A stretch of 12,358 bases of DNA from Sphingobacteriales bacterium (GCA_947478655.1 CANJWU010000016.1:1-12358); one strand, 5' to 3'. Shown: positions 1-8,186, counted from the first letter of the stretch. The notes: a model not told the origin generated them from the letters alone. Numbers and translations are program-made.

Positions 1-48
1 TACTAATTTAATTAATGAAATGACTTTGGTTAAATAATCAAAACATAA

Positions 49-94
49 GCATAAAAAAAAGGGATGGTAAATTTTACCATCCCTTTTTTTATGC
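49..94. terminator. Bidirectional rho-independent terminator after purM
   Basis: An 11-bp perfect stem (GGGATGGTAAA at 61-71 with its complement at 73-83, the innermost pairs forming the loop in practice) is flanked by eight A on the left and seven T on the right. The pairing extends outward through GCAT/ATGC at 49-52 and 91-94. Read on the minus strand it lies 11 nt after the purM stop codon and ends in a run of eight U. On the plus strand it also ends in a U run, so it could stop transcription entering from the left as well. Confidence 0.9.
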
Positions 95-104
95 TTTAGT
101 AAAA

Positions 105-1280
105 TTAATATTTAAAAGTGCCGAACTCCGATTCAATCGTTAATTGTTTTGCATCAGCAGCTTCCACTCGGCCAATTATTTGCGCGGCTACATTAAATGA
201 TTTAGCAATATCGATGATGCTTTGTGCGATAGATTCATCAACATAAATTTCCATTCGGTGACCCATATTAAACACTTGATACATTTCTTGAAATGCAGTA
301 CCAGATTGCTCTTGAATCAATTTAAATAATGGTGGAATAGGAAATAAATTATTTTTGATGATGTGAACATTGTTTACAAAATGTAATACTTTGGTTTGAC
401 CACCTCCGCTGCAATGCACCATACCATCAATTTGTGTTGGAAATTGCTCCAATATTTTTTTGATAATGGGAGCGTAGGTACGAGTAGGTGATAATACTAA
501 TTTGCCCGCTGTAATTTTCCCGTAGTTTTCAATTTCAATTTCATCGGTTAAATTTAATCCACCCGAAAAAACTAAATCGTAAGGTACCGCTGGGTCGTAG
601 GTTTCGGGATATTTTGCCGCAATTGTTTTATTGAAAACATCGTGTCGCGCGGAGGTTAAGCCATTGCTTCCCATGCCACCATTGTATTCGCTTTCGTAAG
701 TCGCTTGTCCAAACGAAGCCAAACCAACTATTACATTTCCGGCTTTAATTTTATGATTCGAAATAACTTGTTCTCTTGGCATTCTACAGGTTACGGTAGA
801 GTCAACTATAATGGTGCGAACTAAATCGCCTACATCGGCTGTTTCGCCGCCTGTAGAGTAAATTTCCATCCCATGCGATCGGAGTTCTGCTAAGACCTCT
901 TCGGTTCCATTAATAATAGCTGCAATAACTTCAGCAGGTATTAAATTTTTATTTCTACCAATGGTAGAAGAAAGTAAAATATTATCGACTGCACCTACGC
1001 AAAGTAAATCGTCTGTGTTCATGATAATGGCATCTTGTGCAATGCCTCGCCAAACACTAATATCTCCTGTTTCTTTCCAATAAGCATAAGCCAAAGAAGA
1101 TTTGGTACCTGCACCATCGGCATGCATAATATTACAATAGTCGGGGTCTTTACCTAAAATATCGGGAATGATTTTGCAAAAAGCTTGAGGAAATATCCCT
1201 TTATCAATATTACTAATTGCTAAATGGACATCTTCTTTGGAAGCACTTACACCGCGAAGGTTATATCTTTGGTCGCTCAT
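105..1280 (-). CDS. purM: Phosphoribosylformylglycinamidine cyclo-ligase (AIR synthase), long Bacteroidetes type
   Basis: Cytosolic enzyme of de novo purine synthesis that closes FGAM to aminoimidazole ribonucleotide using ATP. The 391-residue product shows the PurM/PurL-superfamily ATP-binding features: DGAGTK at residues 55-60, MNTDDLLCVGA at 87-97, GGETADVGD at 144-152, and a glycine-rich GMGSNGLTSARH at 202-213. A later CSGGGQTKV stretch fits the C-terminal half. It is longer than the roughly 345-residue enterobacterial enzyme, and the segment after VGA (DNILLSSTIGRN) differs from the usual PurM sequence. I recall this as normal for the Bacteroidetes form, not as damage. The ATG at 1280 follows a T-rich leader with no clear Shine-Dalgarno and lies 14 nt from a TATATTTG box. 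The gene is downstream of the PorE-like gene on the same strand, with a hairpin between them. PurL, which makes its substrate, is encoded on the other strand at 9229. Confidence 0.93.
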   Translation of the reverse strand: MSDQRYNLRGVSASKEDVHLAISNIDKGIFPQAFCKIIPDILGKDPDYCNIMHADGAGTKSSLAYAYWKETGDISVWRGIAQDAIIMNTDDLLCVGAVDNILLSSTIGRNKNLIPAEVIAAIINGTEEVLAELRSHGMEIYSTGGETADVGDLVRTIIVDSTVTCRMPREQVISNHKIKAGNVIVGLASFGQATYESEYNGGMGSNGLTSARHDVFNKTIAAKYPETYDPAVPYDLVFSGGLNLTDEIEIENYGKITAGKLVLSPTRTYAPIIKKILEQFPTQIDGMVHCSGGGQTKVLHFVNNVHIIKNNLFPIPPLFKLIQEQSGTAFQEMYQVFNMGHRMEIYVDESIAQSIIDIAKSFNVAAQIIGRVEAADAKQLTIESEFGTFKY

Positions 1281-1287
1281 AAAATAA

Positions 1288-1317
1288 CAAAGGACAAATA
1301 TAATTATTTGTCCTTTG
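1288..1317 (-). terminator. Palindrome: likely terminator of the PorE-like gene, overlapping the purM promoter
   Basis: CAAAGGACAAAT and its exact complement ATTTGTCCTTTG form a 12-bp stem around a 6-nt centre, which adds a further A-T pair and leaves a 4-nt loop. On the minus strand the hairpin begins 21 nt after the PorE-like stop codon. It is followed by TTATTTT and then directly by the purM ATG. The short U-rich tail makes an intrinsic terminator plausible. The same arm contains TATATTTG, a match to the Bacteroidetes -7 box, so the palindrome may also be an operator or leader structure for purM. That second role is inference. Confidence 0.6.
1295..1302 (-). promoter_or_regulatory. Putative purM -7 promoter element (TATATTTG)
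   Basis: On the minus strand this is an exact match to the Bacteroidetes consensus TAnnTTTG. It would start transcription about 8-10 nt before the purM ATG at 1280, giving an unusually short leader. No TTG -33 element is visible at the expected distance. The box is embedded in the 1288-1317 palindrome, so some of the match may reflect the hairpin instead. Confidence 0.4.
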
Positions 1318-1338
1318 ATTATCGTGTTTAAATGTTGA

Positions 1339-3465
1339 TTAAGGTTTCTTTCTTACAGGTACTGCAGTAGCTGGTGCTTTTGCAGGAGTAACAACTGGTG
1401 CAACAACAGGCGCAACTACTGGTGCGCTGGTAGCAGGAGCAGCAGTTGCCGGCGCTACTGCATTTGCTTTAGCTGGGCTTGCAGCAGGTGCAATTGCTTT
1501 TGGAGTAGCTGCTTTTGGCGCTACTTTTTTACCTGCGTCTGGTATTTTTACTGCCTCTTTTGGAACATAATCTTCAGAAATAATAGAGAATGTAGTACGA
1601 CGGTTTAAGGCATGCATTTCTTCAGGACAACTTACGCCATCTTTACATTCATTTAATAATTTTGATTCTCCGTAACCTCTAGGTCTTAATCTTTCAGTTT
1701 CAATTCCTTTTGATACTAAATAGTTTACTACGGATTGTGCTCTTCGAAGCGATAACTCATTGTTGTAAGTTGAATCAGCTCTGGAGTCGGTATGTGAAGC
1801 AATTTCGATTACAAAAGTAGGGTTGTCAGATAAAGTTTTAGAAATCGTATCTAATCTAACAATCGATTCTGGTTTTAAATCTGCACTTGCTAAATCGTAT
1901 AAAATTCCTTTGATGATAATTTCTTTTAATGGAATTGGATTCAATCTAAAATTTAATTCAAAATCTTTAGATTCTTTTAAACCATAAGTTGAAGTTTCTG
2001 CTACATCTCCAAAGAAACGATATTTAGATGCACTTAATTGATAGTTAACATCTTTTTTAAGGGCAAATTTATATTTACCTGCAGGGTCTGTAATAACCAT
2101 CTGCGTTGAGCCATCGCTACCAATTATATTAATTTTAACACCAGCAAATGTTTTGCCAGAAGCATTATTGATGGCTTTACCAGAAACATTAAATACCAAT
2201 GGAATAGCAATTACAGAATAAATATCATCTTCGCCTTTTCCACCAAAACGGTTAGAGCTGATATAGCCGGTTTCTTTAGTTTCATCTAAAATAAATCCAA
2301 AGTCATCACCTGTAGAATTGATTGGAGATTTTAAATTAGTTGCATCGGTCCAGTCGCCTTCTTCAAAATCACAGAAGAAAACATCGAATCCACCAATACC
2401 TTTGTGTCCGTTAGAAGCAAAGTAAAGTGAACCAGATGGGTGAATAAAAGGAAATTCTTCGTCGCCTGCAGTATTGATTTTTGGTCCTGCATTAACTGGA
2501 GCACCCCAAGAGGTTCCTTGTCTTTCTGAATACCAAATATCTTTACCACCTAAACCACCTTTCAGAACAGAGGTAAAGTAAATTCTAGTACCATCTGCAT
2601 TGATGCTTGGATGTGCCATTAAAACTGAATCTGGATTAGGTATTTCTACTGGCTTAGGTTCTGTCCAAGTATTACCTTCATTTTGAGTTTGTAAAATTGT
2701 ACAGCCAATTTCTTTGCCTTTATTTCCGTTACACTGTGTATAATATAGAATACGATTGTTATTGTCGAAACTAGTTACCCCTTCATTGAAATCAGAATTG
2801 ATTGCTTTGTTTAATGGGTCAACTCTAGACCAACGGTTTTTTCCGGTAGTAGCTGAAGCAAATATATTTTCATAGTTTTTACCTGTTCTTTCGTAAAAGT
2901 TTTTTCCTTTTACTTTTCCTCTGTTGGAAGTAAAAATAATACCTTTTCCATAAAAGCTAGGCGCATATTCTACATCTTTTGTATTAAGAGCACCTTCATT
3001 AAAAACATCAAACCAAGTCGCTTTTTCTTTCCATTTTAAGGCTAAGTTGCAATTTTCTATACCTAGCAAAGCCAATGAATCTCCGGGTTTTTGCGATAAA
3101 TATTCTTTATATGTTGCGATTGCATCTTTCAACCTATCTTGAAATTTATAAGCATTCGCTAAATTCAAATATACTTCGTTGCCTTCGTAACCAGCAGCTA
3201 CTGCTTTCTCATACCAAATAGAAGATTGTTTAGTATTATTAATTTGACGATAAGATTCTGCTACCTTATAAATTAATTCTGCTTTGGTTTTTTTATTCCT
3301 GATGGTTGGAATTGCTTTTTTGTACAAGTCGGCAGCAATAAAATATTTTTCTGCGTTGTAGGCTTTTTCTGCTGCAATGACACTTGGTTTTTGTGCACCA
3401 CAAGAAGATAAAACAATAATTGATCCGGTCAAAAATGCTAAACAGATGTTCTGAATTAATTTCAT
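1339..3465 (-). CDS. PorE-like outer-membrane lipoprotein: TPR, beta-propeller, CRD fold, OmpA domain
   Basis: A 708-residue lipoprotein. A signal peptide ends in the lipobox LSSC with the acylated cysteine at 22. TPR-like helices run over about 30-140. A PD40/WD40-like propeller spans about 165-420, with repeated blades such as the ones around HPSINADGTRIYFTS and HPSGSLYFASNG. A carboxypeptidase-regulatory-like beta-sandwich follows at about 425-500, then an OmpA C-terminal peptidoglycan-binding domain at about 515-632. In that domain SHTDSR (557-562), LSLRRAQSV and NRRTTF (621-626) carry the conserved Asp and Arg, and C607/C613 could form a disulfide. This order matches PorE of the Bacteroidetes type IX secretion system, which ties the outer-membrane machinery to peptidoglycan. 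Many Bacteroidetes encode several paralogues of this layout, so the true porE assignment is uncertain. An odd Ala/Pro/Lys-rich tail (about 640-708) follows the OmpA domain. No other T9SS gene is adjacent. Confidence 0.85.
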   Translation of the reverse strand: MKLIQNICLAFLTGSIIVLSSCGAQKPSVIAAEKAYNAEKYFIAADLYKKAIPTIRNKKTKAELIYKVAESYRQINNTKQSSIWYEKAVAAGYEGNEVYLNLANAYKFQDRLKDAIATYKEYLSQKPGDSLALLGIENCNLALKWKEKATWFDVFNEGALNTKDVEYAPSFYGKGIIFTSNRGKVKGKNFYERTGKNYENIFASATTGKNRWSRVDPLNKAINSDFNEGVTSFDNNNRILYYTQCNGNKGKEIGCTILQTQNEGNTWTEPKPVEIPNPDSVLMAHPSINADGTRIYFTSVLKGGLGGKDIWYSERQGTSWGAPVNAGPKINTAGDEEFPFIHPSGSLYFASNGHKGIGGFDVFFCDFEEGDWTDATNLKSPINSTGDDFGFILDETKETGYISSNRFGGKGEDDIYSVIAIPLVFNVSGKAINNASGKTFAGVKINIIGSDGSTQMVITDPAGKYKFALKKDVNYQLSASKYRFFGDVAETSTYGLKESKDFELNFRLNPIPLKEIIIKGILYDLASADLKPESIVRLDTISKTLSDNPTFVIEIASHTDSRADSTYNNELSLRRAQSVVNYLVSKGIETERLRPRGYGESKLLNECKDGVSCPEEMHALNRRTTFSIISEDYVPKEAVKIPDAGKKVAPKAATPKAIAPAASPAKANAVAPATAAPATSAPVVAPVVAPVVTPAKAPATAVPVRKKP
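1390..1425 (-). repeat. Three imperfect 12-bp tandem units coding (Ala-Pro-Val-Val)x3
   Basis: Within the C-terminal tail of the PorE-like gene, three consecutive 12-bp units with a few substitutions encode APVV three times (residues 681-692). They sit in a wider Ala/Pro/Lys-rich low-complexity stretch coded by about 1339-1545. The unit length is a multiple of three, so gain or loss of units would keep the frame. Confidence 0.7.
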
Positions 3466-3526
3466 TTCGTATTGTATTTTATTTTTTAATTAAACCTTTA
3501 AAAAAAGGCTGATAGGGTCTAATTAC

Positions 3527-3534
3527 CAAATATA
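3527..3534 (-). promoter_or_regulatory. Putative -7 promoter element of the PorE-like gene (TATATTTG)
   Basis: The minus strand reads TATATTTG, an exact TAnnTTTG match. It predicts a start site near 3520 and a leader of about 55 nt before the ATG at 3465. No well-spaced TTG -33 element is present; the nearest TTTTG lies about 26 nt further upstream. The rest of the 3466-3578 spacer is A/T-rich with no other feature I can support. Confidence 0.45.
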
Positions 3535-3578
3535 AATTATTTTCAATATAAACCTAAGCGCAAAATTGCTTTAGCCAT

Positions 3579-3611
3579 AAAAAAACCCATCCATTTAATG
3601 GATGGGTTTTA
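3579..3611 (-). terminator. Rho-independent terminator of glnN
   Basis: AACCCATCCATT pairs with AATGGATGGGTT around the centre at 3596, a 12-bp stem less the few bases needed for the loop. On the minus strand it starts about 16 nt after the glnN stop codon and is followed by a run of seven T, a textbook intrinsic terminator. On the plus strand the trailing TTTTAGTTTT could also work, but no plus-strand gene ends here. Confidence 0.9.
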
Positions 3612-3626
3612 GTTTTAGGAGGCTAA

Positions 3627-5813
3627 TTACTTGATAAACAAGAGTTCTCTGAATTTTGGTAATGGCCAAAAACCATCACCAATGATCAATTCTAATTTAT
3701 CCACATGATAGCGAATCGGCTCAAAATAGCTTTTTACCTTTTCGTCGTAAGCAATGGCTATTTTACGAGCATCTGCGATCACATTTGCTTTTTTACGTTC
3801 TTCGATCATGCTATCAACCGATGATTTAATGGCTAATAAATGCTCAGATATTTGTTTAATTAAAGATAGCTGACCTTCAAAAGTGTTTTTAGGCATTCCT
3901 AAATCTTTCAAGCCTTTTACATTTTCAATTAAGGTATTTTGATAAGCTACTGCAGCAGGAATAATCGTACTGGTTACTAATTCACCCACAATACGCGATT
4001 CAATTTGCATTTTTTTCATGTAGTTTTCTAACATGATATCGTGTCTTGCATGCAATTCACGCTCATTGAAAACACCATTCTGAACAAAAAGATCGGCTGT
4101 TTTCTTCGAAACGTAAGCGTCAAGTGCCTTTGGAGTTGTTTTAATGTTTGATAAACCACGCTTAAGTGCTTCATTTTCCCAATCTGCACTGTATCCATTA
4201 CCTTCAAAACGAATGCTTTTTGATTCTTTGATGTATTTTTTAATAACGGTAATTAAAGCGATATCTTTTTTCTCTCCTTTTTCAATTAAGGCATCTACTT
4301 CTTTTTTGAACGCAGTTAATTGCGCAGCAACTATGGTATTTAAAACAGTCATGGCTGCCGATGAATTGGCAGAAGATCCAACCGCTCTGAATTCAAATTT
4401 ATTACCTGTAAAGGCAAATGGAGACGTTCTATTTCTGTCGGTATTGTCCAATAAAATTTGTGGAATTTTTGGAATACCTAACCACATAGCATTATTCGTA
4501 TCTGCCTTTTTATTGATTTTAGAAGTTTCAATTTCGTTTAAAACTTCGTCTAGTTGAGAACCTAAGAAAACCGATATAATAGCTGGTGGGGCTTCGTTTG
4601 CGCCTAAACGGTGATCGTTATTAATAGAAGCAATACTTGCTCTTAATAAATCGGCATGCTCATAAACAGCTTTAATGGTATTGACAAAAAAGGTTAAGAA
4701 CATTAAATTATTTTTCGGTGATTTACTCGGTGCTAATAAATTTTTACCTGTGTTGGTAATAATAGACCAGTTGTTGTGTTTACCCGAACCATTTACTCCT
4801 GCATATGGCTTTTCGTGAAGTAACACTTTGAAGCCATGTTTACGTGCAATTTTATCCATTAAATCCATCAATAACTGATTGTGATCTATGGCTAAATTAA
4901 TTTCTTCGTAAATAGGAGCACACTCAAATTGATTAGGAGCTACTTCGTTGTGTCGCGTTTTTAAAGGAATACCTAATTTAATGGCTTCGGTTTCAAAATC
5001 AATCATGTAGGTTAATACGCGTTCCGGAATAGAGCCAAAATAATGATCTTCTAATTGTTGGCCTTTTGCAGACATATGTCCAAAAAGGGTTCTACCGGTC
5101 ATCATTAAGTCGGGTCTTGCATTATACAAGGCTAAATCAACTAAGAAATATTCTTGCTCAATTCCTAAAGAAGCAGAAATTTTAGTGATGTTTTTGTCGA
5201 AATATTGGCAAACCTCAACTCCTGCTTTATCTAAGGCATGTAATGCTTTTAATAAAGGAGCCTTATAATCGAGAGCTTCGCCAGTATAGGAAACAAAAAC
5301 GGTTGGAATACAAAGTGTATTTCCAGAAATTGATTCCATAATAAATGCGGGTGATGATGGATCCCAAGCTGTATAACCCCTTGCTTCAAATGTATTTCTG
5401 ATACCTCCATTTGGAAAAGAAGAAGCATCTGGTTCTTGTTGCACTAAGGCATCGCCAGAAAATTTCTCTATAGAACGGCCATCCGAACTAGGCTCAAAGA
5501 ATGAATCGTGTTTTTCTGCGGTACTACCTGTTAAGGGTTGAAACCAATGGGTATAATGTGTTGCGCCTTTTTCCATTGCCCATATTTTCATGGCAGTTGC
5601 AATGTTTTCTGCAGTCACTCTGTCAATTGCAGTTCCGGTTTCAATATTGTCTATAATCGATTGAAAAGATTCTTTCGATAAATAGTTTTTCATTTTTACT
5701 TTGTCGAATACATTGACTGCATAAAAATCTGAAATTTTAGTAGAAGGGGGGTTAACCGCCACTGCAGTTCTGTTTAAAACTGTTTCGAGTGCTTTGAATC
5801 TTGATTGAGGCAT
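3627..5813 (-). CDS. glnN: Glutamine synthetase type III
   Basis: Cytosolic ATP-dependent ligase making glutamine from glutamate and ammonia. At 728 residues it has the length of the GSIII class found in Bacteroidetes and cyanobacteria, against roughly 450-470 for GSI. Catalytic-core motifs in order: GIEQEYF (217-223, metal-binding glutamates), HNEVAPNQFE (288-297), VNGSGKHNNWS (340-350, with the conserved His), and NRTSPFAFTGNKFEFR (461-476, ATP/phosphate and metal ligands). The N-terminal region with RGYTAWDPSSPAF (145-157) is also GSIII-specific. The ATG at 5813 is preceded by an A/T-rich leader without a Shine-Dalgarno. The gene stands alone between its own promoter region and terminator and is divergent from the flippase gene. 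No PII or ammonium transporter gene is adjacent. A 414-nt antisense open frame at 4144-4557 is a by-product of its codon pattern. Confidence 0.96.
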   Translation of the reverse strand: MPQSRFKALETVLNRTAVAVNPPSTKISDFYAVNVFDKVKMKNYLSKESFQSIIDNIETGTAIDRVTAENIATAMKIWAMEKGATHYTHWFQPLTGSTAEKHDSFFEPSSDGRSIEKFSGDALVQQEPDASSFPNGGIRNTFEARGYTAWDPSSPAFIMESISGNTLCIPTVFVSYTGEALDYKAPLLKALHALDKAGVEVCQYFDKNITKISASLGIEQEYFLVDLALYNARPDLMMTGRTLFGHMSAKGQQLEDHYFGSIPERVLTYMIDFETEAIKLGIPLKTRHNEVAPNQFECAPIYEEINLAIDHNQLLMDLMDKIARKHGFKVLLHEKPYAGVNGSGKHNNWSIITNTGKNLLAPSKSPKNNLMFLTFFVNTIKAVYEHADLLRASIASINNDHRLGANEAPPAIISVFLGSQLDEVLNEIETSKINKKADTNNAMWLGIPKIPQILLDNTDRNRTSPFAFTGNKFEFRAVGSSANSSAAMTVLNTIVAAQLTAFKKEVDALIEKGEKKDIALITVIKKYIKESKSIRFEGNGYSADWENEALKRGLSNIKTTPKALDAYVSKKTADLFVQNGVFNERELHARHDIMLENYMKKMQIESRIVGELVTSTIIPAAVAYQNTLIENVKGLKDLGMPKNTFEGQLSLIKQISEHLLAIKSSVDSMIEERKKANVIADARKIAIAYDEKVKSYFEPIRYHVDKLELIIGDGFWPLPKFRELLFIK

Positions 5814-5842
5814 AATTTTAGGCTTTTTTAGATTTTACCCCA

Positions 5843-5850
5843 CAAAAATA
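5843..5850 (-). promoter_or_regulatory. Putative glnN -7 promoter element (TATTTTTG)
   Basis: The minus strand carries an exact TAnnTTTG match 29 nt upstream of the glnN ATG, predicting a leader of about 20-25 nt. A clear TTG -33 box is not seen. The -33 region overlaps one copy (5862-5880) of a 19-nt repeat that recurs at 5914-5932. Confidence 0.45.
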
Positions 5851-5861
5851 CACAAATCGGC

Positions 5862-5932
5862 TAAATTTTTAAGTGTTTTTCCGAAAATGTGGTAAAATTT
5901 TGGCAATTGTTGATAAAATTTTGAGTGTTTTT
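5862..5932. repeat. Pair of 19-nt direct repeats in the glnN/flippase divergent promoter region
   Basis: TAAATTTTTAAGTGTTTTT (5862-5880) and TAAAATTTTGAGTGTTTTT (5914-5932) match at 17 of 19 positions with starts 52 nt apart. A shorter related block, TAAAATTTTGG, is at 5893. Part of the match is simple A/T sequence; the shared AGTGTTTTT core is the more specific part. A regulator-binding role is only an inference from position. Confidence 0.4.
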
Positions 5933-5970
5933 GTAAAAAAGGTAAAAAATAGCGCAAAAAGGCAATTAAT

Positions 5971-5978
5971 TATTTTTG
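5971..5978 (+). promoter_or_regulatory. Putative -7 promoter element of the flippase cluster (TATTTTTG)
   Basis: Exact TAnnTTTG match ending 15 nt before the ATG at 5994. A possible TTG start codon at 5976 lies inside this box, which argues against that longer reading of the gene. The predicted leader is only about 8-10 nt. No TTG -33 element is seen at normal spacing. Confidence 0.5.
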
Positions 5979-5993
5979 TTAATTTCGAACAAA

Positions 5994-7445
5994 ATGATCC
6001 AATTCTTTAAAAATAAAATCCAGTCTAATAAAGAAGCAATGCTTTTGTATGTAGGAAATTCCTTCATCACACTTTCTTCGTTTTTAATCATTGCTTTGCT
6101 TTCTCATTTTTTGCCAATCGAAACTTATGGTATATATAGATTAATTATCACCATCAGCACCCTTGCCATTACTTTAGGAAGTTTAGGCTTTGCCAATGCT
6201 TTGTATTATTATTTATCGTCTGCTAATTTTTCTCAATACCAATCAAAAATTAATTCAAATAGAATGGGTTTAATCATTATGAGTATGATTACACTTTTTT
6301 TGATGAAGTTGATTTCGTTTTTTTTCTTTGAAAAATTAGCCGGTTTTCAATTAGCACAATACCAATGGGTGATAGCAGGAATAGTAGCTATAGGCATTTT
6401 ACAAGCTAATGAACTGCATATTTTTTTAATCAATAAAAAAATAAAAGTTTACTTAGTAATAACATTAAGTGTTATTATTTTGCGAATAGCTTCCTTATTC
6501 ATCGCTTATTATCAACATTGGACGCTATTAGATTTATTGAACCTTCATTTGATGTGGAGTTTTATTTCTTTACTAGTTAATCAGATCTTGATTAATCGTT
6601 TTAATCAAATTCGTCAGCTTCAAATAAATTGGAAAGAAATTTTTGAACAATTTCAATATGGTTTTCCAATTGGATTAGGCTTGTTCTTTGGTGTTGTTTT
6701 AATCAACGCCGATCGAATAATGCTCAGTGCTTTTTATCCAGATCCAGCTCAATTTGCCATTTTATCGAATGGTAATTTCGAAGTGCCCATTATTACGCAG
6801 TTTTATATATCATTTAGCACCATAGCCTTGCCTGTGATGATTGAGGCGTATAAACAAAAAGATTTCCAACAGTTTTTTCAAATTAGGTCAACATATCAAC
6901 AAGAAATTATGATGATCTTATTTCCAATTGTATTTGCATTAATCAATTGGTCGGGACCTATTATTCGAATTATTTTTGGTCAAAATTATACCGAAAGTGC
7001 AGCTTTGTTTGCCGTATTTGCCAGCAGTTTTTTTATCAGATTTACCAGTCACCATGATGTTTTTTTAGCGAGCAATCAAACTAAATACATTTCAATTATA
7101 CAAGGCATCGAATTAATTTTTCACCTTATTTTAACATATGTTCTTCTTAATAAATTTGGTATGATAGGGGCTTCTTATGCTTATTTAATTACCAATATTT
7201 TTTACTTTATTTTTACTAGTTATTATTCTGCAAAGATAATGGGAGTAAGTGTTTGGAAGATTCATAACTGGAAACGAATGCCAGCAAATTTACTGCTTTG
7301 TGGCATTATTTTATTGGCATTTAAATCTATAGATGCAGCACTTATTTATTCAGATTTACAAGCCATTGTTCTTGCTATATTTTATGTAATAAGTACTTAT
7401 TTGTTTTTAAATTATAGGTATGCTACTATTTTAAAACATGGATAA
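5994..7445 (+). CDS. Wzx-like polysaccharide/oligosaccharide flippase (MOP superfamily)
   Basis: A 483-residue integral inner-membrane protein. Hydrophobic segments run along its whole length, enough for about 12-14 helices, separated by short basic loops. It begins with a cytosolic amphipathic stretch and a first helix near 18-40, followed by PIETYGIYRL, a typical early loop of the Wzx/RfbX/MATE-like family. GFPIGLGLFFGVVLINADRIML (223-244) at mid-length resembles the usual second-half start of these flippases. The expected job is moving a lipid-linked glycan across the inner membrane, with unknown substrate. The frame stays open back to a TTG at 5976, but that codon lies in the promoter box, so the ATG at 5994 is preferred. 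The stop overlaps the start of the next gene by 8 bp, indicating an operon. No glycosyltransferase or polymerase gene is adjacent, which is unusual for a dedicated O-antigen or capsule locus. Confidence 0.85.
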   Translation: MIQFFKNKIQSNKEAMLLYVGNSFITLSSFLIIALLSHFLPIETYGIYRLIITISTLAITLGSLGFANALYYYLSSANFSQYQSKINSNRMGLIIMSMITLFLMKLISFFFFEKLAGFQLAQYQWVIAGIVAIGILQANELHIFLINKKIKVYLVITLSVIILRIASLFIAYYQHWTLLDLLNLHLMWSFISLLVNQILINRFNQIRQLQINWKEIFEQFQYGFPIGLGLFFGVVLINADRIMLSAFYPDPAQFAILSNGNFEVPIITQFYISFSTIALPVMIEAYKQKDFQQFFQIRSTYQQEIMMILFPIVFALINWSGPIIRIIFGQNYTESAALFAVFASSFFIRFTSHHDVFLASNQTKYISIIQGIELIFHLILTYVLLNKFGMIGASYAYLITNIFYFIFTSYYSAKIMGVSVWKIHNWKRMPANLLLCGIILLAFKSIDAALIYSDLQAIVLAIFYVISTYLFLNYRYATILKHG

Positions 7446-8178
7446 GCACAATACACAATTTGAGCTAAGGGCTATTGCCCAAGAGCCTTTCGCCACTATT
7501 GCTTTAGTATCACAACAAGGAAATTTAATACCCGCTGCAATTTTGCCTTATCATTTTATTGATTTCGAAAAAAGGGTAGAAGCACATAAAGAAGCAGCAC
7601 TTTTTTTTGATTTTATCAAACAATTAAGCACTACATTTTCGGCTATTGAATTAAAAATGCCCATTCAATTTACCGATGCCAGGCCCTTTACTTGGTTGGG
7701 TTTTAAGGTGGTTCAGCATTATACTTATTTAATAGATTTACAAAATGCTAGTCATGTACAATCAAATCAATATCGTTTCGAAACTCTGGCATTTAATCTC
7801 GAAAATTTAGCACTTTTAGCATCTTATTTTGATGAACAAAACATAGCGCTTGATAAGCTAACTGATATGGTCCAATTGGCTAAACAAATGCCTTATCAAA
7901 TTTGGATGCAAGTTTTATACAATCAAAATCAAATTACTTTTGTACATTTTTATTGTACCAAGGAACATGATCAAACCCTTTATTTATTACCAAGTTTAAG
8001 TCCACTTCAGGCAAATAATAAAGATTTTGCCATTCAGAATGTGAATCAGTTAATTCAACATGCCAGAACAAATTATTTACATATCGATTTAGGGCTTGGA
8101 GATAGCTACGAAGAAATGTTATTTGCCAATCATTGGCAAGTACAGGTTAAGTCCTATTTCGTAATTAAAAATAAATAG
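7438..8178 (+). CDS. Divergent FemAB/BioF2-like (GNAT-fold) protein, degenerate paralogue of its downstream neighbour
   Basis: A 246-residue protein that I identify through its neighbour. Residues 70-96 (IELK, then DARPFTWLGF at 80-89 and YT) align without gaps to residues 110-136 of the next product, matching at about 14 of 27 positions. The flanking secondary-structure pattern can be followed to both ends. It starts about 30 residues later in the fold. At the C-terminus, IDLGLGDSYEEM stands where the neighbour has VDLLGANIQGVAEYKSKLG, so the family signature is missing. The basic RRxxxK motif of FemAB proteins is also mostly absent (SNQYRFE). The frame is open with normal composition, so this is not an obvious pseudogene. 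It may be a non-catalytic partner of the next protein or an enzyme with a changed substrate. Its ATG overlaps the flippase stop, suggesting translational coupling. No signal peptide, so probably cytosolic. Confidence 0.65.
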   Translation: MDKHNTQFELRAIAQEPFATIALVSQQGNLIPAAILPYHFIDFEKRVEAHKEAALFFDFIKQLSTTFSAIELKMPIQFTDARPFTWLGFKVVQHYTYLIDLQNASHVQSNQYRFETLAFNLENLALLASYFDEQNIALDKLTDMVQLAKQMPYQIWMQVLYNQNQITFVHFYCTKEHDQTLYLLPSLSPLQANNKDFAIQNVNQLIQHARTNYLHIDLGLGDSYEEMLFANHWQVQVKSYFVIKNK

Positions 8179-8186
8179 CCATTATA

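Noticed and set aside
1..48. Possible gene end at the left edge
   Set aside because: The stretch is A/T-rich with stop codons and too short to show any coding signal.
4144..4557. 137-codon plus-strand open frame antisense to glnN
   Set aside because: It lies wholly inside a strongly supported glutamine synthetase gene, resembles no family I recognise, and has no promoter box of its own.
7438..8178. First FemAB-like gene as a frameshifted or truncated pseudogene
   Set aside because: The frame is continuous, its start is coupled to the flippase stop, its C-terminus still aligns to the end of the paralogue's fold, and no lost segment is found in other frames nearby.
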